Part shown: positions 8,878 through 17,932 of the stretch, piece by piece | How the letters are laid out: each line of letters opens with the position of its first letter | Position numbering within the stretch: position 1 is the first letter of the stretch | DNA from: Gammaproteobacteria bacterium | GTDB lineage: Bacteria; Pseudomonadota; Gammaproteobacteria; Burkholderiales; Gallionellaceae | Length of the DNA: 40,835 nt | Direction of reading: 5' to 3' | Assembly: GCA_018819205.1 (NCBI GenBank) | Contig: JAHJQE010000047.1 | Coordinates: forward strand, 1-40,835 | Translations under genes and position numbers: made by a program | Notes under the pieces: generated by a model | Seen by the model: the letters and a program-made list of their open reading frames with translations, nothing else | What the model was told of the DNA's origin: nothing | The model's database searches: none

Positions 8878-10149
8878 TTAGAACAGCACTTCCAGCAGAG
8901 CTGTCGCTACACTCTTGCCGACTGCTGTTGGATTTGCATCCCAAGCCGTACCAGACTGAGATGTATAGTTCAGGCCCAACTCGATGTTCTGGGCCAGCTC
9001 ATAGGTGCCGCCGATCATGAACGCATTGTCTTTCAGATCACCACCTGTGGTCTTGAGCGTCGCAAAACGCATACCGCCCTGAACAGTAGCAACACCTGGG
9101 ATCAACTCTAGCGAAGCAGCAACGTTCAATGAGTTTGCGCCAGTACCCGATGTTGCAGCGGCGATGGCACCAGTTTTCTGCAGCGTGGACCATCCACCTG
9201 CCAGGTTGTTGCCATTGACATCAGTTGGTGCTGTACCGTAGGAAGCGTACACGCCCAATGCCATGCCATTCACCTCACCCTGTGCCTGTGCATCGATGAT
9301 GGTTGCCTTATAACTGGAAAGGCCCAGACCCAGAGAGTCAGCTGTACCGGAGAAGTTCTGGAAGCCCACTGCCGAATCCCATCCTTGCATATCGAAGATC
9401 GCTGCGGCGCGAACATAGCTCAATGGCAGATCGCTTGCTTTGCTGGTGTTAGGACCGGCAGGCGCGAACTTGCTGAGCACAGCGAATCCCATATCACTGT
9501 TCACGACCGCACTCACACCAGTTGCGTTAGTACGAGCACCCAACCAGGAAGCCGCAGAAGTCGCAGCTACGTGCTGCTTGTTAGGACCAGCGTTGCCCAT
9601 CAACTTCTGGGTGTCCGCTGCGCCAGTGTTCAGCAATTCGAAGCTGTAAGCTGCACCTTGGCCGCCAGTGTATGCCACGATACCTACATTGGCATCCCCA
9701 ACCGGGAACATCATTGCCAGTTTGGCAGCGCCGGTAGCGGATTCACCAGCTGCGAACTCTGACAAGAAGCCTGCACCGTCTGCAATACGGCCTCCGTAGA
9801 AGATCGACAGTTCACCACCCGAACCCGGCACGCCCCACTTCGACGGCTTGGCATTCAAACCGCTCGTATCCTTGGACTCTCTTTGATAGTAGGTCGAGGT
9901 CAACACAGCCATATTCAGTGTTGAGGGGATAGACAAGTGTTCGCCTTCAACCTTCTCCTGCGAACCGACCATAGAGAAGCCATTCGCCTTGAATGCTCGA
10001 CCGAAGCCATTCAGCATCGGGAAGTGTTGAAAGTGACAAGCGCTGCAAGCCATGCCGGTTTGACGGGCGAAGACTGGGACAGCAGTAGCTTCTGGTGCGA
10101 AGGCCACTGCAGCCATGACGCCAGCCAATGACAGTACGATTTTCTTCAT
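8878..10149 (-). CDS. Cyc2-like outer-membrane monoheme cytochrome/porin fusion
   Basis: The 423-residue protein has a clear Sec signal peptide (cleavage near ATA/VP at residue 23). One c-type heme site, CSACH (35-39), sits in the block FARQTGMACSACH followed by FPMLNGFGRAFKANGF. The remaining roughly 370 residues contain no further CXXCH. They are Gly/Ala/Ser-rich alternating segments typical of a beta-barrel and end in phenylalanine, as outer-membrane barrels do. An N-terminal single heme fused to a porin is the architecture of Cyc2, the outer-membrane cytochrome linked to Fe(II) oxidation in neutrophilic and acidophilic iron oxidisers. The family match is my recognition of this block and architecture. 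Iron as substrate is inference, and related cytochrome-porins of unknown role exist. The start is set by GGAGG at 10159-10163. A two-component system lies upstream and a strong terminator downstream. Confidence 0.72.
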   Translation of the reverse strand: MKKIVLSLAGVMAAVAFAPEATAVPVFARQTGMACSACHFQHFPMLNGFGRAFKANGFSMVGSQEKVEGEHLSIPSTLNMAVLTSTYYQRESKDTSGLNAKPSKWGVPGSGGELSIFYGGRIADGAGFLSEFAAGESATGAAKLAMMFPVGDANVGIVAYTGGQGAAYSFELLNTGAADTQKLMGNAGPNKQHVAATSAASWLGARTNATGVSAVVNSDMGFAVLSKFAPAGPNTSKASDLPLSYVRAAAIFDMQGWDSAVGFQNFSGTADSLGLGLSSYKATIIDAQAQGEVNGMALGVYASYGTAPTDVNGNNLAGGWSTLQKTGAIAAATSGTGANSLNVAASLELIPGVATVQGGMRFATLKTTGGDLKDNAFMIGGTYELAQNIELGLNYTSQSGTAWDANPTAVGKSVATALLEVLF

Positions 10150-10264
10150 TGCGTTTTTCCTCCAGAACAATATGTTCAAGTTCCCCAATGGGTCCTTGTG
10201 CGATTGGGTAACGGACAGATGCACAAGCCGGCGGCGATGCTAGCAACGGCGCTGTGAGCATCCC

Positions 10265-10292
10265 GTTAAGGTGGCGTGAAGGAAATGTGAAG
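10265..10292 (-). promoter_or_regulatory. Triple direct repeat, probable response-regulator box for the Cyc2-like gene
   Basis: Reading the plus strand, GTTAAG (10265-10270), GTGAAG (10276-10281) and GTGAAG (10287-10292) are spaced by 5 bases each. This is an exact 11-bp period; on the transcribed strand it reads CTTCAC-N5-CTTCAC-N5-CTTAAC. Hexamers separated by N5 are the arrangement bound by OmpR/PmrA-type regulators. The site is about 115 bp upstream of the cytochrome start and just after the end of a kinase/regulator pair. Binding is inferred. Confidence 0.55.
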
Positions 10293-10341
10293 TCGGTTTT
10301 TTTGCAACAAGCTGGCTTGCGTGGGATCGCAGCCGAAAGGA

Positions 10342-11619
10342 TCAGAACACTACGCCCGGAATGAAATCCACAATTACAGTCGTCCCTACACCGGCGGCGC
10401 TGTCGATATTGATGTGCCAGCCGTATCGTTCGCAGATGCGTTTGACCAAAGACAGCCCGACACCGAATCCGGCACTCTGCTGCCCCTTGTAGTGGCGGTC
10501 GAACACGCGTGCCCGTTCATCACTGTTCATACCGACCCCGGTATCGCTGACGACCAGACTGCCCTTGTTCAGAACTAGTCGAATAGTACCTGTCTGTGTG
10601 TGGAACATCGCATTGCGCAACAGATTGCTCACCGCAATCTCAAGCAGCGCTTGCTCGACTTGCAGAGACGGCTCCGCATGCAAATCCAGCATCAATTTCA
10701 CCGGTCGCCCGGAGAGCAGATGGCGGTGTTTCTCCACGGCAGCTTTCACGATAGTCGCAACGTAACATAGCGGCTCGTCCGCACCGGCCAGACGCTCGCG
10801 CGACATCAATAACAAAGCGCGGGTCATATCAATCATGTCATGCACGGCACGTTTGATGCGGATCAGGCGCATGCGCTGTATACCGGACAGGGACGCATCC
10901 TGCTCCAAAACCTCTACCGCCCCCATGATCACGGCCAACGGTGTGCGCAACTCATGACTGACATCGCCGGTGAAGTTCTTCTCCCGTTCCATGAATTCAC
11001 CCAGCCGCTGCACATAGCGCTCAAACGCGCGCGCCAATTCGCCGACCTCGTCATCGCCCACCAGTTTGGCCAGGGGAAGCTGCGACATGTCCGGCTCAGC
11101 CTGACTGACCTGCTCGACTAGGCGCGTCACCGGTGCCACGATGCGGATAGCCAGCCAGAAGCCAACTCCTGCCGACGCCAAAGTCATGACCAAAGTGAAG
11201 CCGATCAAAATGCCGAAGAACTCAGCTTCATGCTGAAGCTGAGTATCAGTATCGAACAGCATGAAGTAGTTTGCCCCCTCCCGCTCAGCGACCAAGGCCC
11301 GGTAGTGGTGCTCCTCGATGCTCACGTTGTGAATGCCGGGCGACAGCCATCTGACTGCTTCAGGAATGTTGCCGCTCGATTCCTTTTCGGAATGGATGAA
11401 CCCCTTTATGGACATGGTATTCGGCGGAATGAAGGCAGGGCTGCTCGCTTGGCGGGCGGCCGAATCGGCCAGTTCAGCCTGCAACGTCTCATCGATCAAC
11501 TGGTTGCCGAGATGCTGGGCAAAAACAAACAGCGCGCTTGAGAGTATTAAGCTCAGCAGAGCCCCAAAGCTTGCGAATACGAAAGCGACCCTGAAGCGGA
11601 GACTATGTCTGCGGTTCAT
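10342..11619 (-). CDS. Two-component sensor histidine kinase
   Basis: The 425-residue membrane kinase has transmembrane segments at about 12-34 and 136-158 enclosing a periplasmic sensor region of roughly 100 residues. A HAMP linker follows (about 158-212). The dimerisation/phosphoacceptor helix carries SHELRTPLAV (His222). The HATPase domain contains the N box (SNLLRNAMFH), DTGVGM and GFGVGLSLVKRI. The sensor region includes an acidic/histidine patch (IEEHHYRAL, about 101-109) that could bind a metal, but it has no clear ExxE motif. Its start overlaps the end of the response regulator by 17 bp, so the two are cotranscribed. The gene immediately downstream is the Cyc2-like cytochrome. The signal sensed is unknown. 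Confidence 0.93.
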   Translation of the reverse strand: MNRRHSLRFRVAFVFASFGALLSLILSSALFVFAQHLGNQLIDETLQAELADSAARQASSPAFIPPNTMSIKGFIHSEKESSGNIPEAVRWLSPGIHNVSIEEHHYRALVAEREGANYFMLFDTDTQLQHEAEFFGILIGFTLVMTLASAGVGFWLAIRIVAPVTRLVEQVSQAEPDMSQLPLAKLVGDDEVGELARAFERYVQRLGEFMEREKNFTGDVSHELRTPLAVIMGAVEVLEQDASLSGIQRMRLIRIKRAVHDMIDMTRALLLMSRERLAGADEPLCYVATIVKAAVEKHRHLLSGRPVKLMLDLHAEPSLQVEQALLEIAVSNLLRNAMFHTQTGTIRLVLNKGSLVVSDTGVGMNSDERARVFDRHYKGQQSAGFGVGLSLVKRICERYGWHINIDSAAGVGTTVIVDFIPGVVF

Positions 11620-12292
11620 CTTCGATCTTCAACTGATAGCCGAAACCGCGCACCGTATGCAGCAACTTCTGTTGGAAAGGCTTATCGACCAGTTCGCGGA
11701 GCAGGTACCAGTGAGCGCGTAGCGAATCACTGTCCGGTCGTGCCTCCCCCCAAACCGTGCGCTCGATATCATCGCGAAGTACGACTTGAGGCGATCTGGC
11801 CATCAACAATTCGAGGATCTTGTAAGGTATGGGCGGCAGTTGTATCGGTGTACCGCCCCGCTTGACAGTGAAAGTTGAAGGATCAAGGCAGAGATCGGCC
11901 ACCGTCATATCGCGCTTTTGCGTCAGGCTCCCGCCGCGCCGCTGCAAGACGCGCAAACGCAACTCCACCTCGCGCAGCTCTGCCGGTTTGACCAGATAAT
12001 CATCCGCGCCCGCTTCCAGGCCTTCGATCTTGTCTTCCAGTTCGTCACGGGCGGTGATCATCAATACCGGCGTGTGCTTACCCGCATCAGCACGCAGCTT
12101 GCGGCACAGCGTGATGCCATCCATACCCGGCAACATCAGATCGAGTACGATAGCATCGTAGTCGTTCACCACCGCCAGATGCAGGCCGGTGATGCCGTCC
12201 CCGGCCGCATCCACGACATGCCCCTTCGCCTCCATGAAATCGAACATATTGGAGGCAAGATCGCGGTTGTCTTCGATGATCAGTACATGCAT
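11603..12292 (-). CDS. OmpR-family response regulator
   Basis: The 229-residue regulator starts MHVLIIEDNRDL. It has a receiver domain with the acidic pocket ED (7-8), phosphoacceptor Asp51 (VLDLMLPG) and Lys102 (LVKPAE). A C-terminal winged helix ends HTVRGFGYQL. The recognition-helix stretch DSDSLRAHWYLLRELVDKPF differs from the common VVDVHI form and belongs to a PmrA/ColR-like subgroup, as far as I can judge. The start at 12292 is chosen because the receiver domain begins there; the frame is open further upstream but without family sequence. It is divergent from the glycine riboswitch. A likely target is the triple repeat at 10265-10292. Confidence 0.92.
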   Translation of the reverse strand: MHVLIIEDNRDLASNMFDFMEAKGHVVDAAGDGITGLHLAVVNDYDAIVLDLMLPGMDGITLCRKLRADAGKHTPVLMITARDELEDKIEGLEAGADDYLVKPAELREVELRLRVLQRRGGSLTQKRDMTVADLCLDPSTFTVKRGGTPIQLPPIPYKILELLMARSPQVVLRDDIERTVWGEARPDSDSLRAHWYLLRELVDKPFQQKLLHTVRGFGYQLKIEDEPQT

Positions 12293-12347
12293 GGTTCGTC
12301 CGTCCTGATTGGGTAATAGCTCTGAAGCCGAGGCGCGCACCATACCA

Positions 12348-12362
12348 TCACAAATAATGTGA
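12348..12362. promoter_or_regulatory. Small inverted repeat between the divergent regulator and gcv promoters
   Basis: TCACA and TGTGA flank 5 AT-rich bases. The site lies 56 bp upstream of the response-regulator start and just upstream of the gcv promoter, so it could act on either. The arms are short and may be chance. The 340-bp gap 12293-12632 also contains the gcv promoter, riboswitch and terminator. Confidence 0.25.
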
Positions 12363-12374
12363 GTGCTAGCGGGC

Positions 12375-12406
12375 TTGCCATTACATGGCCCAACTTCCGG
12401 TATAAT
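12375..12406 (+). promoter_or_regulatory. Probable promoter of the glycine riboswitch/gcv operon
   Basis: A perfect -10 hexamer TATAAT is at 12401-12406, about 17 bases before the first riboswitch helix. The best -35 match is TTGCCA (12375-12380), but its spacing is long (20 bp). The -10 is convincing and the -35 is weak. Confidence 0.6.
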
Positions 12407-12422
12407 CCGCGCGCCGTTCAAA

Positions 12423-12583
12423 CCGATGGGAGAGTGTGCTGAAAAGCACCGCCGAAGGCGTAACACCCGCAACCGCTCAGGCTAAAGGAACTATCGGGAC
12501 AGGCAAATCTGGAGAGCGCTGTTGAGTCAGCCACCGAAGGGGCACGCGGATATTCCGTAATCTCTCAGGTACCAAGGACAGAT
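12423..12583 (+). ncRNA. Tandem glycine riboswitch
   Basis: Two glycine aptamers lie in series before gcvT. Aptamer 1 is closed by CCGAT (12423-12427) with ATCGG (12493-12497). It contains GGGAGAG, CCGAAGG and the GCTCAGG...AAAGGAAC core. Aptamer 2 is closed by ATCTG (12507-12511) with CAGAT (12579-12583). It contains TGGAGAG, CCGAAGG and CTCTCAGGTACCAAGGAC. The linker is 9 bases. In known cases glycine binding raises expression of the glycine cleavage system. The intrinsic terminator begins 2 bases after the second aptamer. Confidence 0.96.
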
Positions 12584-12585
12584 GG

Positions 12586-12614
12586 GGGCGAGGCTATGTG
12601 GCCTCGCCCTTTTT
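12586..12614 (+). terminator. Riboswitch expression-platform terminator
   Basis: GGGCGAGGC (12586-12594) pairs perfectly with GCCTCGCCC (12601-12609) around a 6-base loop and is followed by five T residues. It lies between the second glycine aptamer and gcvT, so it is the likely switch for transcription attenuation. The stem does not overlap the closing helix of aptamer 2, and no obvious antiterminator was found by eye. Confidence 0.85.
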
Positions 12615-12632
12615 ATTGCCCGGACTATATAC

Positions 12633-13715
12633 ATGACTCTGAAGACGACTCCTTTGAATGCAGCCCACCGCGCCATGGGCGCCAAGATGGTGGATTTCGG
12701 CGGATGGGATATGCCGGTGAACTACGGTTCGCAGATCGATGAACACCATCAGGTGCGCAACGATGTCGGCATGTTCGACGTATGCCACATGCGCGTGGTC
12801 GACGCCAAGGGCGAGGGCGTGCGCGCCTTCCTGCGTTACCTGCTGGCCAACAACGCCGACAAGATCACCATACCCGGCAAGGCGCTGTATTCCGCCATGC
12901 TGCGCCCCGAAGGCGGCGTGATCGACGACCTGATCATCTATTTCATGACCGAGCAATGGTTCCGCATCGTGGTCAACGCGGGCACCGCAGACAAGGACAT
13001 CGCATGGATGAAGGAACAGGCCGCGGTGCATGCACCGAACCTCACCATCACTTCGCGTGACGATCTGGCCATGGTCGCCATCCAGGGACCGAACGCACGC
13101 GCCAAGGTATGGCAAGTGCTGCCACAGACCAAGGCTGCCACCGAGAATCTGGTGAATTTCCAAGCTGCCGACTGCGGTGAGTATTTCATTGCCCGCACCG
13201 GCTACACTGGCGAAGATGGTTTTGAGGTGATGCTTCCGAAAGAAAAAGTGGAAGCGTTCTGGTACGACCTGAACAATGCCGGCGTGAAACCCATCGGCCT
13301 CGGCGCACGCGACACGCTGCGTCTGGAAGCAGGCATGAACCTGTATGGTCAGGACATGGACGAGACGGTCGGCCCGCTGGAATCCGGATTGGCATGGACC
13401 GTCGACCTGAAGAGCGAGCGCGACTTCATCGGCAAGGCAGCGCTGCTGGCCAATCCGCCTAGCAAGAAGCTGGTTGGCCTCTTGCTGCTGGATCGCGGCG
13501 TGCTGCGCGGTCACCAGAAGGTCGTCACGCCGCATGGCGACGGTGAGATCACCAGCGGCACCTTCTCGCCCACACTGGAGAAGTCCATCGCTTTGGCACG
13601 TGTGCCCAAGGATGTGCAGACCGGCGACACCGTGCAAGTCGTGATCCGCGATAAGATGCTGGCTGCGCAAGTCGTGAAATACCCGTTCGCCCGCAACGGC
13701 AAGGGCCTGATTTAA
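12633..13715 (+). CDS. gcvT: Aminomethyltransferase, T protein of the glycine cleavage system
   Basis: GcvT releases ammonia from the aminomethyl group on lipoyl-GcvH and transfers the one-carbon unit to tetrahydrofolate. From the ATG at 12633 the protein is 360 residues, the normal size. It begins [25 protein letters not shown]. Conserved folate-binding segments include [20 protein letters not shown] and [21 protein letters not shown] longer frame starts at 12582, but that ATG is inside the riboswitch and terminator. No strong ribosome binding site is seen before 12633. It is first in gcvT-gcvH-gcvP. Confidence 0.96.
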   Translation: MTLKTTPLNAAHRAMGAKMVDFGGWDMPVNYGSQIDEHHQVRNDVGMFDVCHMRVVDAKGEGVRAFLRYLLANNADKITIPGKALYSAMLRPEGGVIDDLIIYFMTEQWFRIVVNAGTADKDIAWMKEQAAVHAPNLTITSRDDLAMVAIQGPNARAKVWQVLPQTKAATENLVNFQAADCGEYFIARTGYTGEDGFEVMLPKEKVEAFWYDLNNAGVKPIGLGARDTLRLEAGMNLYGQDMDETVGPLESGLAWTVDLKSERDFIGKAALLANPPSKKLVGLLLLDRGVLRGHQKVVTPHGDGEITSGTFSPTLEKSIALARVPKDVQTGDTVQVVIRDKMLAAQVVKYPFARNGKGLI

Positions 13716-13735
13716 TTTTCTTTGAGGACTAGACC

Positions 13736-14125
13736 ATGAGCAATCCGACCGACCTGAAATATACCGCCTCCCACGAATGGGTGAAGGAAGAAGCCGACGG
13801 CAGCATCACCATCGGCATCACCGACCACGCGCAGGAACTGCTGGGCGACATGGTGTTCGTCGAAGCGCCTGCTGCCGGCCGCAAGCTGAATGCCGGCGAG
13901 GAGTGTGCCGTGGTGGAATCGGTGAAAGCCGCCGCCGACGTGTACGCACCGGTCGCCGGTGAAGTGACCGCCGCCAACGCCGACCTGGATAACGCACCGG
14001 AAGCCATCAACAACGAGCCGTATGCCGCCTGGATCTTCAAGATGAAGCCTGACAATGCTGCCGATGTCGCCGCCTTGATGGATGCCGCCGCCTATCAGGC
14101 GCATGTAGACAGCGAAGCACACTAA
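13736..14125 (+). CDS. gcvH: Glycine cleavage system H protein
   Basis: GcvH is the lipoyl carrier that shuttles the aminomethyl intermediate between GcvP, GcvT and the L protein. It is 129 residues, typical for the family. The lipoylated lysine is Lys64 in [14 protein letters not shown]. The N-terminal YTASHEWVK and [11 protein letters not shown] blocks are also characteristic. A GAGG ribosome binding site precedes the ATG. Unusually, 110 bp separate it from gcvP, and that gap contains a repeat element. Confidence 0.97.
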   Translation: MSNPTDLKYTASHEWVKEEADGSITIGITDHAQELLGDMVFVEAPAAGRKLNAGEECAVVESVKAAADVYAPVAGEVTAANADLDNAPEAINNEPYAAWIFKMKPDNAADVAALMDAAAYQAHVDSEAH

Positions 14126-14135
14126 TTCCAGAACA

Positions 14136-14193
14136 TAGCCACAGAGTAAAACCTCAGCGGACGTCTCTGTGAACTCTGTGTTCTCTGTGGCTA
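14136..14193. repeat. Small inverted/tandem repeat element between gcvH and gcvP
   Basis: TAGCCACAGAG (14136-14146) and CTCTGTGGCTA (14183-14193) form a perfect 11-bp inverted repeat with a 36-base loop. Inside, CTCTGTG occurs three times at an exact 9-bp spacing (14165, 14174, 14183). Sequences of this ccacagag/ctctgtgg type recur as dispersed non-coding repeats in many environmental bacteria. Whether this genome has other copies cannot be seen from the window. Confidence 0.7.
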
Positions 14194-14235
14194 AATTGCT
14201 TTTGACTTTCTAAATATTCATTTCCGAGCCCGACC

Positions 14236-17088
14236 ATGAACACCGACCATTTCGTCTCCCGCCACAACGGTTCCAACGCACAAGATACGCAAGCCATGCT
14301 GGACAAGATCAACGCGCCTACGCTTGATGCGCTGATAGCCCAGACCGTGCCTGCCGCCATCCGTCTGCAACAGCCGTTGAATCTGGCGGACGGGATGTCG
14401 GAGCATGAGTTCCTCGACCATCTGCGCGGCATCGCGGCCAAGAACAAGTTGTTCAAGACTTATATCGGTCTGGGCTACTACGGCACCGTGCTGCCCGCCG
14501 TGATCCAGCGCAACGTGCTGGAGAACCCGGGCTGGTACACCGCCTACACGCCGTATCAGGCCGAGATCGCGCAAGGTCGCCTGGAGGCGCTGCTGAACTA
14601 CCAGACCATGGTGATGGACTTGACCGGCATGGAAATCGCGAACGCGTCGTTGCTGGACGAGGCGACCGCCGCAGCCGAAGCGATGACCATGTTGCACGGC
14701 CTGCGTTCGCGCGAGGATGCAGCGGCAGGCAAGAACAGTTTCTTCGTGTCGCACAAATGCTATCCGCAGACCATCGAGCTGCTCAAGACACGCGCCAAGC
14801 CGCTGGGCATAGAACTTGTGATCGGCGATTTCAAGACCGTCACGCTGAACGACCAGCTGTACGGCGCCTTGCTGCAATATCCGACCGCCGACGGCACGGT
14901 GCATGACTACGCCGACTTCGTGGCACGCGCCAAAGCCAACAACATGACCATCGCGGTCGCCGCCGACATCCTCAGTCTGGTGCTGCTCACGCCGCCTGGC
15001 GAATGGGGCGCGGACGTGGTGTTCGGTTCCACGCAGCGCTTCGGCGTGCCGATGGGTTACGGCGGCCCGCACGCTGCCTACTTCGCCTGCCGCGATGCAC
15101 ACAAGCGCTCCATGCCTGGCCGCATCATCGGCATGTCGGTGGATGCCGATGGCGGCCCTGCGCTGCGTATGGCCCTGCAGACGCGCGAACAACATATCCG
15201 CCGCGAGAAGGCCACCTCCAATATCTGTACCGCGCAGGCGCTGCTGGCAATCATGGCCGGCATGTATGCGGTGTATCACGGTGCGGCAGGGCTGCGCGGC
15301 ATCGCGCGCCGCGTGCATCAGGCGACGGCTGTGCTGGCCGATGAATTGAAAAAACTGGGTTACCAACTCGCCGACGGGACGTTCTTCGACACGCTGCATG
15401 TGTTGCATACCGACAATGTGAAAATCCACGCACTGGCCGAAGCCGCGCAGATCAACTTCCGCTACACCGCCGACGGCATCACGCTGTCACTGGACGAGAC
15501 GACATCGGTCGCTGACCTGAACGCCATCCTCGCCGTGTTCGCACAGGCTGCAGAAAAGTCTGCCCCCAGCGTGACGCGCGAACAAGTGATCGCCCATGAA
15601 TTGATGTTCACGCCGCGCAACTCGGCCATCCTTGCGCATGAGGTGTTCAACGCGTACCACACCGAGACCGAGATGATGCGATACATCAAGCGTCTGGAGA
15701 ACAAGGACCTGTCGCTCACGCACTCCATGATCTCGCTCGGTTCCTGCACTATGAAACTGAACGCGGCGTCGGAGATGCTGGGCCTGACCTGGCCTGCGTT
15801 CGCCAACCTGCATCCCTTCGTGCCGCTGGAACAGGCCGCGGGATATCAGGAACTTATCGCTGGTCTGGACGCGGACCTGGCCGAGATCACCGGTTTCGCG
15901 CAGATGAGCTTCCAACCGAACAGCGGCGCATCCGGTGAATATGCCGGTCTGCTGGTCATTCAGGCGTACCACCGTTCGCGCGGCGAAGCGCAGCGCAACG
16001 TGGTACTCATTCCCTCCTCCGCGCACGGCACCAACCCGGCCAGCGCGGCGATGTGCGGCATGAAGATCGTAGTGGTGAAGTGCGACGTACGCGGCAACAT
16101 CGACGTGGACGATCTGCGCGCGAAAGCTGAAGAACACAAAGCCGACCTATCCTGCCTGATGGTGACCTACCCCAGCACGCATGGCGTGTACGAAGAATCC
16201 ATCAAAGACATCACCACCATCATCCATGCCAACGGCGGACAGGTGTACATGGACGGCGCGAACATGAATGCGCAAGTCGGCCTGACCAGCCCCGGCAACA
16301 TCGGCGCGGACGTATGCCACCTCAACCTGCACAAGACCTTCGCCATCCCGCATGGCGGCGGCGGACCGGGTGCGGGTCCCATCGGCGTGTCCGCGCACCT
16401 CGCCCCGTTCCTGCCATCGCACCCGCTAGTGAAAGTTGGCGGCACGCAGGGCATCCATGCGGTGTCCGCCGCGCCTTACGGCAGCGCGCTGATCCTGCTG
16501 ATCTCCTACGGCTACATCAAGATGATGGGCGGCAAGGGCCTGACCGAAGCCACCAAGATGGCGATCCTCAATGCCAACTACATCAAGGAAACGCTGAAGG
16601 ACCATTACGCCACGCTGTACAGTGGCAGCAACGGCCGTTGCGCGCACGAGATGATCCTCGACTGCCGCGAGTTGAAGAAGGAAGGCGTGGAAGTGGCCGA
16701 CATCGCCAAGCGTCTGATGGATTTCGGCTTCCACGCGCCGACCACCTCCTTTCCGGTGGTGGACACGCTGATGGTGGAACCGACCGAGAGCGAATCCAAA
16801 GCCGAGCTGGATCGCTTCTGCGACGCGATGATCGCCATCCGTGGCGAGATCGAGGAAGTGGTCGCTGGCCGCGTGGACAAGAAGGACAACATCCTCAAGC
16901 ACGCACCGCATACTGCGAAGTCGGTCTGTGCCAATGAGTGGGCACGTCCTTACTCGCGCGAGCAGGCGGCATATCCGCTACCTTACGTGCGCGAGAATAA
17001 GTTCTGGCCGGCCGTGGCGCGGGTGGATAATGTATATGGCGACAAGAACCTGATCTGCGCCTGCCCACCCATCGCGTCATACATCTAA
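14236..17088 (+). CDS. gcvP: Glycine dehydrogenase (decarboxylating), P protein
   Basis: GcvP is the PLP enzyme that decarboxylates glycine and loads the aminomethyl group on GcvH. The 950-residue protein is the fused homodimeric form, in contrast to the split GcvPA/GcvPB type. The PLP lysine is Lys700 in [18 protein letters not shown]. The glycine-rich segment after it, and the [11 protein letters not shown] and [12 protein letters not shown] blocks, are typical. No strong ribosome binding site is visible before the ATG, which follows the repeat element. It is followed by tpx after 10 bp. Confidence 0.97.
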   Translation: MNTDHFVSRHNGSNAQDTQAMLDKINAPTLDALIAQTVPAAIRLQQPLNLADGMSEHEFLDHLRGIAAKNKLFKTYIGLGYYGTVLPAVIQRNVLENPGWYTAYTPYQAEIAQGRLEALLNYQTMVMDLTGMEIANASLLDEATAAAEAMTMLHGLRSREDAAAGKNSFFVSHKCYPQTIELLKTRAKPLGIELVIGDFKTVTLNDQLYGALLQYPTADGTVHDYADFVARAKANNMTIAVAADILSLVLLTPPGEWGADVVFGSTQRFGVPMGYGGPHAAYFACRDAHKRSMPGRIIGMSVDADGGPALRMALQTREQHIRREKATSNICTAQALLAIMAGMYAVYHGAAGLRGIARRVHQATAVLADELKKLGYQLADGTFFDTLHVLHTDNVKIHALAEAAQINFRYTADGITLSLDETTSVADLNAILAVFAQAAEKSAPSVTREQVIAHELMFTPRNSAILAHEVFNAYHTETEMMRYIKRLENKDLSLTHSMISLGSCTMKLNAASEMLGLTWPAFANLHPFVPLEQAAGYQELIAGLDADLAEITGFAQMSFQPNSGASGEYAGLLVIQAYHRSRGEAQRNVVLIPSSAHGTNPASAAMCGMKIVVVKCDVRGNIDVDDLRAKAEEHKADLSCLMVTYPSTHGVYEESIKDITTIIHANGGQVYMDGANMNAQVGLTSPGNIGADVCHLNLHKTFAIPHGGGGPGAGPIGVSAHLAPFLPSHPLVKVGGTQGIHAVSAAPYGSALILLISYGYIKMMGGKGLTEATKMAILNANYIKETLKDHYATLYSGSNGRCAHEMILDCRELKKEGVEVADIAKRLMDFGFHAPTTSFPVVDTLMVEPTESESKAELDRFCDAMIAIRGEIEEVVAGRVDKKDNILKHAPHTAKSVCANEWARPYSREQAAYPLPYVRENKFWPAVARVDNVYGDKNLICACPPIASYI

Positions 17089-17098
17089 GGAGCCCATC

Positions 17099-17620
17099 AT
17101 GGCCAAAGACCCCAGCAACAAGACCGCAGTCACTCTGGGCGGCGCGCCCGTCACCCTGTTCGGCAGCTTCCCCGTCGTGGGCCAGCAGGCACCCGACTTC
17201 TCGCTGGTGGACAAGGACCTGAAGGATGTCTCGCTCAAGGATTTCGCGTGCAAGCGCAAAGTGCTGAACATCGTGCCCAGTCTGGACACCGCCGTGTGCG
17301 CCACGTCCACACGCAAGTTCAACGAGGCCGCAGGCAAGCTGAACAACACCGTGGTGCTGGTGATCTCCGCCGACCTGCCGTTCGCGATGAGCCGTTTCTG
17401 TGTGGCGGAAGGGCTGGAGAACGTGGTCACACTGTCGCTGATGCGCGGCCGAGATTTCATGCGCAACTACGGTGTGAAGATCGCCGATACGGCACTGGCC
17501 GGTGTCACGGCACGTGCTGTGCTGGTCCTGGACGACCAGGACAAGATCATCCACGCCGAACTGGTGGATGACATCACCCATGAGCCGAACTACGACGCGG
17601 CATTGGCCGTGTTGCGCTGA
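17099..17620 (+). CDS. tpx: Thiol peroxidase (atypical 2-Cys peroxiredoxin)
   Basis: Tpx reduces hydrogen peroxide and lipid hydroperoxides using thioredoxin. The 173-residue protein has the peroxidatic cysteine in [15 protein letters not shown] (Cys67) and the resolving cysteine in [13 protein letters not shown] (Cys101). The 34-residue spacing matches Tpx. An extra cysteine is at residue 51. A strong AAGGAG ribosome binding site overlaps the end of gcvP, suggesting that tpx is read from the glycine-controlled transcript. Confidence 0.95.
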   Translation: MAKDPSNKTAVTLGGAPVTLFGSFPVVGQQAPDFSLVDKDLKDVSLKDFACKRKVLNIVPSLDTAVCATSTRKFNEAAGKLNNTVVLVISADLPFAMSRFCVAEGLENVVTLSLMRGRDFMRNYGVKIADTALAGVTARAVLVLDDQDKIIHAELVDDITHEPNYDAALAVLR

Positions 17621-17629
17621 GGGCACTGC

Positions 17630-17929
17630 ATGTCGGTGGGCATGAACATCCACAAGCGCATCATCGGCGTCTGCTGGGTATTGTTCGGCGCGCTGATCCT
17701 GTCGCTGCTGGCGGTGAACTTCAATAGCACCGATACACGCATCACTTTCGTCGGCGCGCTGGTCGGGCTGATCTATGCGGCGGCAGGCTTTACCCTGCTC
17801 TCCAACTGGCCACGTTCTTGGCGCATCGGTCTGCCTTGTGCGGCACTGTCACTATTCACTGTCCCGGTCGGCACTGCCATCGGCCTCTACTACCTCTGGT
17901 ACTACTTCCGCCGCGAAAAGCTCAGTTGA
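17630..17929 (+). CDS. Small three-helix membrane protein, unknown function
   Basis: The 99-residue protein has three likely membrane helices at about 12-30, 38-57 and 66-93, joined by short loops, and ends in a basic tail (RREKLS). I do not recognise a family. The start at 17630 has GAGGG at 17619-17623. An ATG 12 bases further on is an alternative. It lies 9 bp after tpx and 3 bp before the PilZ gene, so it is probably cotranscribed with both. Confidence 0.75.
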   Translation: MSVGMNIHKRIIGVCWVLFGALILSLLAVNFNSTDTRITFVGALVGLIYAAAGFTLLSNWPRSWRIGLPCAALSLFTVPVGTAIGLYYLWYYFRREKLS

Positions 17930-17932
17930 ACT

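Noticed and set aside
10165-10177. GAACA-ATA-TGTTC palindrome in the leader of the Cyc2-like gene, resembling a LexA/DinR box
   Set aside because: The spacing differs from the Gram-positive box and betaproteobacterial LexA sites are of another type. It sits just before the ribosome binding site, so I do not call it an operator.
12582-12632. Upstream in-frame ATG that would lengthen GcvT by 17 residues
   Set aside because: It lies in the closing helix of the riboswitch and the extra codons run through the terminator. The family start is at 12633.
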